Below are positions 33,392 to 40,930 of a stretch of 63,741 nucleotides of DNA, piece after piece. Below the pieces are notes generated by a model. The model made no database searches and was not told where the DNA came from. It saw only the letters and a list, made by a program, of their open reading frames with translations. Each line of letters opens with the position of its first letter. Position 1 is the stretch's first letter. The stretch is from JBBRQP01 sp038226175 (lineage in GTDB: Bacteria > Cyanobacteriota > Cyanobacteriia > Gloeobacterales > Anthocerotibacteraceae), in assembly GCA_038226175.1 (NCBI GenBank), contig JBBRQP010000009.1:1-63741 (forward strand), given 5' to 3'. Made by a program: the position numbers and the translations under genes.

Positions 33392-34495
33392 ATGAGCAAA
33401 AAAATTCGGGTTGCCATCCTCTTCGGGGGACAATCGGCTGAGCATGAAGTTTCCCTGCGTTCGGCAAAGACCGTTGTCGAAGCCTTGGATAAAACCAAAT
33501 ATGAACCCTTACTAATTGGCATTGATCACAGCGGACAATGGCACCTAGATGATGGCACGCGTTTGGGTTTACCTCCAGCAGAATGCCTAACGCTCGCTGG
33601 AACTACGCAAGAAGTAGGATTGATTCCTGGTCAAAAAACCCAACACCTCGTTAATCTAGCGCAACCACAAAATTCTCTTAATATTGATGTGGTTTTTCCG
33701 GTCTTACACGGCCCGATGGGTGAAGATGGCACCGTGCAAGGATTTCTCAAACTTGCCCATTTGCCCTTTGTGGGGTGTGGGGTCTTAGGATCAGCGGTCG
33801 GCATGGACAAAGATGTCATGAAACGGCTCTTGCGTGAAGCAGGCATTCCGGTTGGTAACTTTTTAGTATGTACGCGCCATAATCGACAAGAATTAGCTTT
33901 TGCCCGCGTCCAACACATCCTAGGTACACCGATTTTTATTAAGCCAGCCAATTTGGGTTCTTCGGTAGGCGTGCATCGCGTCGAAGATGAAGCACAGTTT
34001 ATAGCTGCGCTTGATGATGCTTTTTTGTATGACCGTAAAGTCTTGATTGAAGAATTTATTCAAGGCCGCGAGATTGAGTGTGCGGTATTGGGTAATCAAG
34101 ACCCGCTTGCTTCAATTCCTGGTGAGATTATTCCCCGTCATAAGTTTTATTCCTATGACGCAAAATATACCGATGAACAGGGCGCAATCCTCGAAATTCC
34201 GGCGCAACTTACACCCGCAATAGTGATCAAAGTCCAACAACTAGCCCTTGCCACCTTCAAAGTTTTGTGTTGTGAAGGCTTGGCGCGTGTAGATATTTTC
34301 TTGCGGGGCGAAGATGAACTTCTCGTTAACGAAATCAATACACTGCCCGGCTTTACATCAATCAGCATGTACCCCAAGCTCTGGGAAATCAGTGGTCTCT
34401 CTAATAGTGAGCTAGTTGACCGCTTGATCACGCTTGCCCTCGAACGGTTTACCCAAGAACAGCAGCTCAAAACTTCGGTTCAGGCAAAACCCTGA
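33392..34495 (+). CDS. ddl: D-alanine--D-alanine ligase
   Basis: A 367-residue ATP-grasp enzyme making D-Ala-D-Ala for peptidoglycan. ATG 33392 gives the canonical MSKKIRVAILFGGQSAEHEVSL; the upstream in-frame extension overlaps the CIA30 gene and is rejected. Motifs include HGPMGEDGTVQG, FIKPANLGSSVGV, EIECAVLG and VNEINTLPGFTSISMYP. Length matches the long type of ddl. It lies 50 bp after the CIA30 gene. Confidence 0.96.
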   Translation: MSKKIRVAILFGGQSAEHEVSLRSAKTVVEALDKTKYEPLLIGIDHSGQWHLDDGTRLGLPPAECLTLAGTTQEVGLIPGQKTQHLVNLAQPQNSLNIDVVFPVLHGPMGEDGTVQGFLKLAHLPFVGCGVLGSAVGMDKDVMKRLLREAGIPVGNFLVCTRHNRQELAFARVQHILGTPIFIKPANLGSSVGVHRVEDEAQFIAALDDAFLYDRKVLIEEFIQGREIECAVLGNQDPLASIPGEIIPRHKFYSYDAKYTDEQGAILEIPAQLTPAIVIKVQQLALATFKVLCCEGLARVDIFLRGEDELLVNEINTLPGFTSISMYPKLWEISGLSNSELVDRLITLALERFTQEQQLKTSVQAKP

Positions 34496-34659
34496 CAAGC
34501 CTGTTTCTTGTGCTGAAGTAGTGCGTTCCCTGGGTAGGCTCTATTGCCTCAGCACAGATCCAAAACAACTTTCATCGCTAGCAAGTTTTGAGATGTGATT
34601 TTTAGAAAACAGAGCTTTGGAGGAGTTTTCCAATTCCAAAAACCCCAAGGCAGGTGGGG

Positions 34660-34665
34660 TACAAT
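34660..34665 (+). promoter_or_regulatory. Candidate -10 element for recA
   Basis: TACAAT sits 26 bp before ATG 34692. A -35 at standard spacing is not obvious, and I see no clear cyanobacterial LexA box near it. Its position argues against the longer in-frame start at 34617. Confidence 0.35.
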
Positions 34666-34691
34666 CGAGTGAAGCAATAGGAACCAGCAAC

Positions 34692-35795
34692 ATGGCACGT
34701 AGCACTAATGGAAGCGCAAAAACCAACGCCGCCGCCGCCGCTCTTCTCGATGACAAACAAAAAGCCCTCCAAGCGGTACTAGGTCAAATCAAAAAAACCT
34801 TTGGCGAAGGCTCGATCATGCGTTTGGGTGAAAATGCGCAGATGCGTGTTGAAACTGTTCCGAGTGGCGCATTGACCTTAGATATTGCCCTCGGTGGTGG
34901 CATTCCCCGCGGACGGGTGATTGAGATTTATGGGCCTGAGGCTTCCGGGAAAACCACTCTAGCGCTACATATCATTGCAGAAGTACAAAAACGTGGCGGA
35001 ACCGCCGCTTTCATTGATGCCGAACATGCCCTTGATCCGGTTTATGCGGCAGCGCTGGGTGTAGATACCGATAATTTACTGATCTCCCAACCCGATACCG
35101 GTGAAGCAGGTCTTGAAATTGCAGACCAATTGGTACGTTCAGCTGCAATCGAGATTATTGTGATTGACTCGGTCGCAGCACTGGTACCCCGAGCCGAAAT
35201 TGAAGGTGAGATGGGAGACAGTCATGTAGGTTTGCAAGCACGGCTGATGAGCCAAGCTCTGCGCAAAATTACCGCTAACGTCAGCCGTACTAATTGCATT
35301 GTGATTTTTTTGAATCAGCTACGTCAAAAAATCGGCGTCATGTATGGCAACCCAGAGACCACTACTGGCGGTCAAGCTCTCAAATTTTATGCCTCGGTAC
35401 GTTTAGATATCCGCCGGGTCGAAAGCCTGAAAAAAGGCCAAGAAGAATACGGTAATCGCGCACGCGTCAAGGTGGTCAAAAATAAAATTGCCCCGCCTTT
35501 CCGTAAAGCTGAGTTTGATATTATCTTCGGCAAAGGCATCTCCTCCATCGGCTGCGTCCTCGATCTAGCGGTCGAAACTGAAGTTATTGAGCGTCGGGGT
35601 GCTTGGTATGTTTGCAATGGCGAACGTTTCCAAGGCCGCGATAATCTGATGGCCTATCTTCAAGAAAAACCTGAGTTGGTCGCCGAACTAGACCGTCAGG
35701 TGCGCGAAAAGCTCACTATTGGTCTACCTGCTGCCCTTGAGGCCGATCCCGATGATTTGGCTGACTTGGATGCCTACGCCTTAGACGAGGAATAA
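34692..35795 (+). CDS. recA: Recombinase A
   Basis: A 367-residue RecA, the strand-exchange ATPase of recombinational repair. ATG 34692 gives MARSTNGSAKTNAAAAALLDD, followed by the core from KQKALQAVLGQIKKTFGEGSIMRLG. Walker A is GPEASGKTT, and the L1/L2 regions and TTGGQALKFYASVR are conserved. The C-terminal acidic tail (DPDDLADLDAYALDEE) is present. It is monocistronic or co-transcribed with the decarboxylase-like gene that begins five bases after the stop. Confidence 0.97.
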   Translation: MARSTNGSAKTNAAAAALLDDKQKALQAVLGQIKKTFGEGSIMRLGENAQMRVETVPSGALTLDIALGGGIPRGRVIEIYGPEASGKTTLALHIIAEVQKRGGTAAFIDAEHALDPVYAAALGVDTDNLLISQPDTGEAGLEIADQLVRSAAIEIIVIDSVAALVPRAEIEGEMGDSHVGLQARLMSQALRKITANVSRTNCIVIFLNQLRQKIGVMYGNPETTTGGQALKFYASVRLDIRRVESLKKGQEEYGNRARVKVVKNKIAPPFRKAEFDIIFGKGISSIGCVLDLAVETEVIERRGAWYVCNGERFQGRDNLMAYLQEKPELVAELDRQVREKLTIGLPAALEADPDDLADLDAYALDEE

Positions 35796-35799
35796 ACCC

Positions 35800-37203
35800 C
35801 TGACCCAATCAAGCCTCCAAGCACGACTACAGGCTTACCGTGATAGTGATCCCCTGCTGTTGTGTACGCCCGGTCATGGTCAGGGACGTTTTAGCTCACT
35901 GCCATCACTGATTGGTCAAGATGCCCTAGGCTGCGATCTGACGGAATTAGCAGATTTAGCCAGTTTGACGGCTCCAACTGGGGTGATTGCTCAAGCGCAA
36001 GTTCAAGCAGCTTATGTCTGGGGGGCAGCAAAGACCTATTTTTTGGTCAATGGCGCAACGGTAGGCCTACAAGCACTACTGCTAGCTACCCTCAGGCGCG
36101 GGGAACAGGTGTTACTACCGCGCAATGTTCATAGTGCGGTAGTTGGTGCCTTGATCCTAGGCGGCCTAGTACCAATTTGGTTAGAGCCGCTTTGGGATGA
36201 GGTTTTAGGTATTGCTCATGGGGTTACCGTTGCAGCAGTAACACAGGCTTTAGTGCAACACGCACAGATCCGAGCTGTGCTGCTGGTGTACCCGACCTAT
36301 TACGGAATTTGTGCGCCTTTAGCTGAGCTGGTGCAGCTGATTCATAGCTATGACCTACCTGTATTAGTCGATAGTGCCCATGGCGCTCATTTAGCATTTC
36401 ACCCGGATTTACCCCAGTGTGCGGTGCAAGCGGGAGCAGATGGGGTTGTCCAATCGACCCACAAAACCGCAGGGTCACTCACCCAAAGTGCCATGCTTCA
36501 TCTGCAAGGGAATCATCTCGTTGCTGAACGGATTGAGCAAGCCCTCCAGCTCCTGCAAACCACCAGTCCGAGCTATTTGCTCTTAGCTTCTCTAGAGGCG
36601 GCAACGGAGCATCTGCATAACCGAGGTCAGGAATTATGGGCAGTCACAATCGAGCGCGTCCAACGCCTAGTTCAAGCGCTTAATCAGCTTGTAGACTGCT
36701 ATGTGCTCACAGCGCCAGTAGGACACAGCCTTGATCCTACCCGCCTAACTTTGGGTGTTGCTGTGAGCGGGTATGCCCTAGAAGATTACTTAATTAGCTG
36801 CAATATTCACCCAGAACTTGCTGGATGCAATCATGTGGTCTTCCTAATCACCCCTGCTCATGGCGAAGAACTCTTGACCCGACTTCTGCCCGCTATCAAC
36901 GAAGGTCTAAGCACACTCGATCTGCGTCCAGTAACCTCTATTGCTGTTCCGCCCACAACCTATGCCCGACTTGATCTAAACACGGCCTATTGGTCTACAG
37001 CGAGATCCGTGCCTCTGACTCAAAGTAGCTATCAAACCTCAGCTCAAACCCTAGCTCTTTATCCGCCTGGGATCCCTTTGCTACTCCCTGGCGAAGTACT
37101 TACCCCCGAACTTATTGCCTATATCCAAGCGCGACTCAGTGACGGTGCAACCGTACGTGGCTTGGGTTTAGGCCAAACTGTGCAAATTGTGGCCTCGGGC
37201 TGA
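35800..37203 (+). CDS. Orn/Lys/Arg decarboxylase-family PLP enzyme, probable CTG start
   Basis: Fold-type I PLP enzyme of the Orn/Lys/Arg decarboxylase major domain: CTPGHGQG near the N-terminus, FLVNGATVGLQALLLA, DSAHGAHLAF with the PLP-binding Asp, and STHKTAGSLTQSAML with the Schiff-base Lys (about K222). The only ATG/GTG/TTG-type start near the front is TTG 35860, which would cut off the conserved lead-in helix. The frame is open back to 35785, and CTG 35800 has AGGA eight bases before it, giving 467 residues with TQSSLQARLQAYRDSDPLLLC ahead of TPGH. I therefore place the start at CTG. The substrate (Arg, Lys or Orn) cannot be chosen by eye. Confidence 0.85.
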   Translation: MTQSSLQARLQAYRDSDPLLLCTPGHGQGRFSSLPSLIGQDALGCDLTELADLASLTAPTGVIAQAQVQAAYVWGAAKTYFLVNGATVGLQALLLATLRRGEQVLLPRNVHSAVVGALILGGLVPIWLEPLWDEVLGIAHGVTVAAVTQALVQHAQIRAVLLVYPTYYGICAPLAELVQLIHSYDLPVLVDSAHGAHLAFHPDLPQCAVQAGADGVVQSTHKTAGSLTQSAMLHLQGNHLVAERIEQALQLLQTTSPSYLLLASLEAATEHLHNRGQELWAVTIERVQRLVQALNQLVDCYVLTAPVGHSLDPTRLTLGVAVSGYALEDYLISCNIHPELAGCNHVVFLITPAHGEELLTRLLPAINEGLSTLDLRPVTSIAVPPTTYARLDLNTAYWSTARSVPLTQSSYQTSAQTLALYPPGIPLLLPGEVLTPELIAYIQARLSDGATVRGLGLGQTVQIVASG

Positions 37204-37251
37204 GGGCTTTTGGCTGTTATGCTCAAGAACGAACTCTGTAAAAACATTTCC

Positions 37252-37722
37252 ATGAAGACTGGGCTACGCTGGTTAATAAGTTTTGTATTGTTGAGCGCAA
37301 CTGCCGTTCAGGCTGGTCTCAAGGACAACACCTACGAAGGCAATATCTTTGTCATCTACGGCGGTAATGGCGAGATCATTCCGCCCCGCAAGACCCTCGA
37401 GGAATCACTACAACGCAAGCAGGCCGTAATGCTGATTTTTTATGTCAATGATTCTAAAGACTGTAAAGTTTATACCCCAATCATCACCCGTCTTCAGGTG
37501 GAGTTTAATCGAGAAGTTAATTTTATTGCCCTCAATGTAGATGCCTTGACCGACTTAAATAATTCTCAAGCTGCGAAATACTTTACGGGTAAAGTCCCGC
37601 ATACGGTGCTATTTGATAAACAGGGTAAAAAGATCTATGAATTTAGCGGTACCAAGACCTATCTTCAGCTCAAGCCCTATCTGACCCAGATGGTCAAGTC
37701 AGGCCCCATGGCTCCGCATTAA
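37252..37722 (+). CDS. Thioredoxin-like photosystem I accumulation factor, Cys-poor active site
   Basis: A 156-residue exported protein started at ATG 37252, which opens a signal peptide ending VQA-GL. The segment YEGNIFVIYGGNGEIIPPRKTLEESL and the thioredoxin fold with MLIFYVNDSKDCKVY match the cyanobacterial 'thylakoid membrane photosystem I accumulation factor' family as I recall it. The CxxC site is reduced to a single Cys (DSKDCK). VPHTVLFDKQGK supplies the cis-Pro strand. If the organism lacks thylakoids, it would act in the periplasm or cytoplasmic membrane. The 3' end overlaps the convergent JAMM gene by 29 bp. Confidence 0.72.
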   Translation: MKTGLRWLISFVLLSATAVQAGLKDNTYEGNIFVIYGGNGEIIPPRKTLEESLQRKQAVMLIFYVNDSKDCKVYTPIITRLQVEFNREVNFIALNVDALTDLNNSQAAKYFTGKVPHTVLFDKQGKKIYEFSGTKTYLQLKPYLTQMVKSGPMAPH

Positions 37723-38146
37723 ACTGGCGCTCATCGTCTAAGACCCAACTGGTGATTTCTGTGGCAACGCCTTGCTCGACCGCCACAATGACGTAAGAAT
37801 ACCAAGGCCAAGCATAATCACGGTCAAATTCTGAAGGCCGTGCGGGATGATCAGGATGAGAATGGTAATAGCCTACTACTTCTAAGCCTTGGCAACGAGC
37901 ATAGGTTTGACCTGCCAAAATTTCTTCTGGAGGGATTAAATAGCGACGTTTAGAGGATTCCCCATCAGCTAGTTGGTGACCTTCTTGTGACTCCCAAACA
38001 TTTTTTACTGACCAAATAGCGGTCAATTTTTTGTCTTCCTCCGCGAGGGGCTCTCCTAATAATAGTCCGCAGCATTCATAGGGGTAGCTCTTGGCACCAT
38101 GCTCACGGATAGTCTCTAGTTGCGCTTCGGTCACATGCAAGGTCAT
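37694..38146 (-). CDS. JAMM/MPN (M67 family) metallopeptidase-like protein
   Basis: A 150-residue protein with the JAMM zinc motif GYYHSHPDHPARPSEFDRDYAW (His-x-His and downstream Asp) and an upstream catalytic Glu in YECCGLLLGE. Bacterial members remove C-terminal tails from ubiquitin-like or sulfur-carrier proteins, often next to ThiS/MoaD genes. Here the neighbour is a 2Fe-2S ferredoxin 38 bp away on the same strand, which itself has a beta-grasp fold but no GG tail. The substrate is unknown. Confidence 0.88.
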   Translation of the reverse strand: MTLHVTEAQLETIREHGAKSYPYECCGLLLGEPLAEEDKKLTAIWSVKNVWESQEGHQLADGESSKRRYLIPPEEILAGQTYARCQGLEVVGYYHSHPDHPARPSEFDRDYAWPWYSYVIVAVEQGVATEITSWVLDDERQFNAEPWGLT

Positions 38147-38184
38147 CGGGTCTCATCCAAAATCTTCTTCTAACTTCGCATAAT

Positions 38185-38481
38185 TTAAGGACGGGTTTTA
38201 ACGGTTATATCGCCATCTACCAGCGTCTGACAGGCGAGACGATAGGTTTTTGGCTTGCGCGCGAGCATACGTTGTTCGGCAGGGGTGCGGTCAGAAAGAT
38301 TATCTTCACCGGAGACAATATCAATGACACAGGTGCCACAGTCGCCATTACCGTTGCAGCAAAAGAATTTTTTGAAGGGCTTGTATAGCTCAATGCCCGC
38401 TCCAATGGAGATCTCACGTAGGTTAGTTCCTTCGGATGCGGTAACCGTTTTATTTTCTTGCACATAGGTGACAGTGATCAT
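38185..38481 (-). CDS. 2Fe-2S ferredoxin (beta-grasp)
   Basis: A 98-residue protein started at ATG 38481 (MITVTYVQENKTVTASEG). The cluster ligands are in FFCCNGNGDCGTCVIDI and RLACQTLV, the C-x5-C-x2-C...C plant-type pattern, slightly varied (CCNGNGDCGTC). It is less acidic and differs from photosynthetic PetF, resembling the divergent low-abundance ferredoxins of cyanobacteria. It is probably in one operon with the JAMM gene downstream and divergent from psbB. Confidence 0.88.
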   Translation of the reverse strand: MITVTYVQENKTVTASEGTNLREISIGAGIELYKPFKKFFCCNGNGDCGTCVIDIVSGEDNLSDRTPAEQRMLARKPKTYRLACQTLVDGDITVKTRP

Positions 38482-38621
38482 CGCGTACGGCCTTTGAGTC
38501 TGATTCCTCAATTCTGAATTAAAAATGAAGTTTTGTAAAGAAAATATCCTAGCCTGCCAGACATTTAGGTTTTTGGAGCACCAAAAGGTTGCACTGTAGG
38601 TAAGATGTAGTTACACTTCTT

Positions 38622-38627
38622 TATACT
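38622..38627 (+). promoter_or_regulatory. Candidate -10 element for psbB
   Basis: TATACT lies 83 bp before the psbB ATG. No good -35 at 16-18 bp is seen, which is common for cyanobacterial photosystem genes. The ribosome site GGAGG is about 11 bases before the ATG. Confidence 0.35.
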
Positions 38628-38709
38628 GTGGCTCAGTTAGTAGACTTTTGCTCTCCTTGCGATAGCCATAGTTAATGAAAAGTTTTGACGTGGCGGAGGA
38701 CTATCTGCA

Positions 38710-40350
38710 ATGGGACTACCTTGGTATCGGGTGCATACGGTGGTGACCAACGACCCCGGTCGTTTGATCGCTGTCCATCTCATGCATACGGCTCTAGTCG
38801 CAGGCTGGGCCGGCTCAATGACGCTTTATGAATTAGCAACGTTTAACCCTAATGATCCTGTACTCAACCCGATGTGGCGGCAAGGCATGTTTGTTTTGCC
38901 CTTTATGACACGGTTGGGGGTCATCAATTCTTGGACCGGCTGGTCTGTATTTGGTCCTTACCAAGCAGATGGCTACGGTAATCCAGCAACCGATACCAAT
39001 TTCTGGACTACAGCGATTTGGAGTTATGAAGGTGTTGCAGCGACCCACATTGTCCTATCAGGATTGCTGTTTTTGGCAGCCTGTTGGCACTGGGTTAATT
39101 GGGATTTAGACCTCTTCCGTGACCCACGTACGGGCGACTTGGTGCTAGATTTACCAAAAATTTTTGGAATTCACCTGCTACTGGCAGGTCTAGGTTGTTT
39201 CGGCTTTGGGGCATTTCACCTGACCGGTGTCTTTGGACCGGGTATGTGGGTGTCTGACCCCTTGGGTATTACAGGACATGTCCAGCCCGTGGCGCCAGCT
39301 TGGGGACCTGATGGTTTTGATCCTTATAATCCTGGCGGTGTCGTCGCTCACCATATCGCAGCAGGTGTTGTCGGCATCTTGGGGGGTCTTTTCCACATCT
39401 TGGTGCGTCCACCTGAGCGCCTCTATCGCTCTCTCAAAATGGGTAACATTGAAACGGTCTTGTCAAGCTCGATTGCGGCTGTATTTTTCGCCGCTTTCGT
39501 AGTAGCAGGAACCATGTGGTACGGTACGGCAACAACGCCAGTTGACCTCTTTGGTCCGACCCGTTATCAGTGGGATGACAAGGTTTTTAACCAAGAAATT
39601 CAGAAACGCGTAGCAGCAGCCCAAGCCGCTGGCGCTGATCAAGCTGGCGCTAATAATCTCTTTGGCCTGACCCCTTACGAAAAAGAAGTCTTGGTTGACA
39701 AGGCTCCCAAACGGCCTGACTGGTCAGAAACAAAAGCTCGTGAAGAGTTAACAACGCGCTTGCATTTTTATGACTATGTCGGCAACAATCCAGCTAAAGG
39801 CGGTTTATTCCGACCTGGTGCCATGAATAGTGGTGATGGTATTCCTAAAGCTTGGTTGGGACACCCTGTCTTTAAGGATGCTGAAGGCCGCGAACTTAAA
39901 GTTGACCGCCTCAATACACTCTTTGAAAGCCAGCCTGTTGTGCTGAAGGATAAAGATGGTATTGTGCGTGCTGACATCCCCTTCCAACGCTCCGAATCTC
40001 AGTTCAGCTTTGAGCAAACTGGGGTAACGGTTACGTTCTTCGGCGGCAAACTCAGTGGCAAAACCTTTACTGATCCCAAAGAGGTAAAACTCTTCGCTCG
40101 TAGTGCTCAGAAGGGTGAACAGTTTGCATTTGATGAAGGTGATGGCGTCTTCCGGGCTAGCCCGCGTACCTGGTTTGCCCTAGGTCACGGTGTCTTCGCT
40201 CTACTATTCTTCTTCGGTCATATCTGGCATGGAGCACGAACCCTATTCTTGGATGTCTTTACTGGGGTGTCTCTTGACCGTGAAGAAGAAGAGTTCGAGT
40301 ATGGGTTCTTCAAAAAAGTGGGCGACAAGTCTACCAAAGTGGAAGCCTAG
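38710..40350 (+). CDS. psbB: Photosystem II CP47 chlorophyll apoprotein with extra lumenal-side insertions
   Basis: A 546-residue core antenna protein with six transmembrane helices, binding about 16 chlorophylls next to D2. The start MGLPWYRVHTVV and end VGDKSTKVEA are canonical. It is longer than the usual 507-510 residues. Compared from memory with Synechocystis CP47, about 13 residues are inserted near 82-103 (first lumenal loop) and about 29 near 305-350 (large loop E), with a small deletion near 473. Chlorophyll-ligand His residues such as HLMH, HHIAAG and GHIWHG are retained. Both insertions face the lumen or, in a thylakoid-less cell, the periplasm. It is followed by psbT. Confidence 0.97.
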   Translation: MGLPWYRVHTVVTNDPGRLIAVHLMHTALVAGWAGSMTLYELATFNPNDPVLNPMWRQGMFVLPFMTRLGVINSWTGWSVFGPYQADGYGNPATDTNFWTTAIWSYEGVAATHIVLSGLLFLAACWHWVNWDLDLFRDPRTGDLVLDLPKIFGIHLLLAGLGCFGFGAFHLTGVFGPGMWVSDPLGITGHVQPVAPAWGPDGFDPYNPGGVVAHHIAAGVVGILGGLFHILVRPPERLYRSLKMGNIETVLSSSIAAVFFAAFVVAGTMWYGTATTPVDLFGPTRYQWDDKVFNQEIQKRVAAAQAAGADQAGANNLFGLTPYEKEVLVDKAPKRPDWSETKAREELTTRLHFYDYVGNNPAKGGLFRPGAMNSGDGIPKAWLGHPVFKDAEGRELKVDRLNTLFESQPVVLKDKDGIVRADIPFQRSESQFSFEQTGVTVTFFGGKLSGKTFTDPKEVKLFARSAQKGEQFAFDEGDGVFRASPRTWFALGHGVFALLFFFGHIWHGARTLFLDVFTGVSLDREEEEFEYGFFKKVGDKSTKVEA

Positions 40351-40357
40351 TTTACTA

Positions 40358-40377
40358 AGGGGGGCTTAGGTTCCCCT
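40358..40377 (+). other. Short stem-loop between psbB and psbT
   Basis: AGGGG (40358-40362) pairs with CCCCT (40373-40377) over a ten-base loop, with no T run after it. It could stabilise psbB mRNA or attenuate psbT expression rather than terminate. Confidence 0.4.
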
Positions 40378-40404
40378 ACTCACGTTGTTTAGCAAGGAGT
40401 TCTC

Positions 40405-40524
40405 ATGAACACTGGAATAACCACGATTGTTTACGTTTCGATCCTAGCGATGATTCTGGGGACACTGTTTTTCTCGATCTTTTTCCGTACTAGCCCAGAT
40501 AGTCAGATCAAGAAACGTGACTAA
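40405..40524 (+). CDS. psbT: Photosystem II reaction centre protein T
   Basis: A 39-residue single-span protein starting at ATG 40405 behind AAGGAG. The core TTIVYVSILAMILGTLFFSI plus FFRTSP matches PsbT, whose usual form is about 31 residues (TITYVF...FFFAIFFREPP). The tail DSQIKKRD is longer and more hydrophilic than usual, and the N-terminus has three extra residues. PsbT sits at the PSII dimer interface and aids repair of the acceptor side. Its place right after psbB is the standard arrangement. It is too short for routine ORF calling. Confidence 0.87.
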   Translation: MNTGITTIVYVSILAMILGTLFFSIFFRTSPDSQIKKRD

Positions 40525-40545
40525 TAGTTTGTCATAAACTTCGGC

Positions 40546-40575
40546 AAAGGGACTGGTGGTTACACTAGTCCCTTT
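40546..40575 (+). terminator. Terminator-like hairpin after psbT
   Basis: AAAGGGACTGGTG (40546-40558) pairs with CACTAGTCCCTTT (40563-40575) over the loop GTTA; one pair is G-T. It is a strong 13-bp stem 21 bp after the psbT stop. The following bases GTGTTTG are only moderately T-rich. Confidence 0.75.
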
Positions 40576-40631
40576 GTGTTTGGGTGAGCTGTTTTTCAGT
40601 TAAAATTAGGTACACCTTTTTGGGTCAAGTC

Positions 40632-40736
40632 ATGGACATCGTTTTTTCTACCGCCGCTATTATTTTTGGGGTTGTACTCGTGGGTATGGCTCTAGGTTTT
40701 GGTATTATCAAACTGCGTGGCGAAGTCAAAGAATAA
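40632..40736 (+). CDS. petM: Cytochrome b6f complex subunit VII
   Basis: A 34-residue single-span protein: M-DIVFSTAAIIFGVVLVGMA, then LGFGIIKLRGEVKE. The pattern of a transmembrane helix ending in G-x-x-I-x-K-[L/I]-x-G-x-E-E-like matches PetM. It probably sits at the periphery of the b6f complex. The gene follows psbT and is closed by a strong hairpin at 40877. A location next to psbB/psbT is not the usual one that I recall. It is too short for routine ORF calling, so the call rests on the C-terminal motif and size. Confidence 0.75.
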   Translation: MDIVFSTAAIIFGVVLVGMALGFGIIKLRGEVKE

Positions 40737-40876
40737 AACTCACTGTTATCAGACACCCACTGGCGATGTGGTATTGGCTTGCATCCGCCCACTCGTACAT
40801 GGCCTAGCTTCCCCCTCAGCCCCCATCATTGATGTCGCGGTCATGTTTGGTTTTACAACTGACCATGTCATTACAC

Positions 40877-40910
40877 AAGAGGGCAATTCATTCACTCGAA
40901 TTGCCCTCTT
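40877..40910. terminator. Bidirectional terminator between petM and ndhD1
   Basis: AAGAGGGCAATTC (40877-40889) pairs perfectly with GAATTGCCCTCTT (40898-40910) around an eight-base loop, followed by ATTTTA on the plus side. It separates petM from the convergent ndhD1 and probably serves both. Confidence 0.85.
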
Positions 40911-40930
40911 ATTTTAAAGACCACCGTGAC

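Noticed and set aside
34617..34691. N-terminal extension of RecA
   Set aside because: Residues before MARSTNG do not resemble RecA and the candidate -10 lies inside this segment.
40525..40631. Search for psbN or psbH near psbB-psbT
   Set aside because: No matching short membrane ORF on either strand; the gap holds only a terminator-like hairpin.
40699..40917. 72-residue plus-strand ORF overlapping petM and running into the terminator
   Set aside because: Overlaps petM in another frame, covers the 40877-40910 hairpin, and has no motif or leader.
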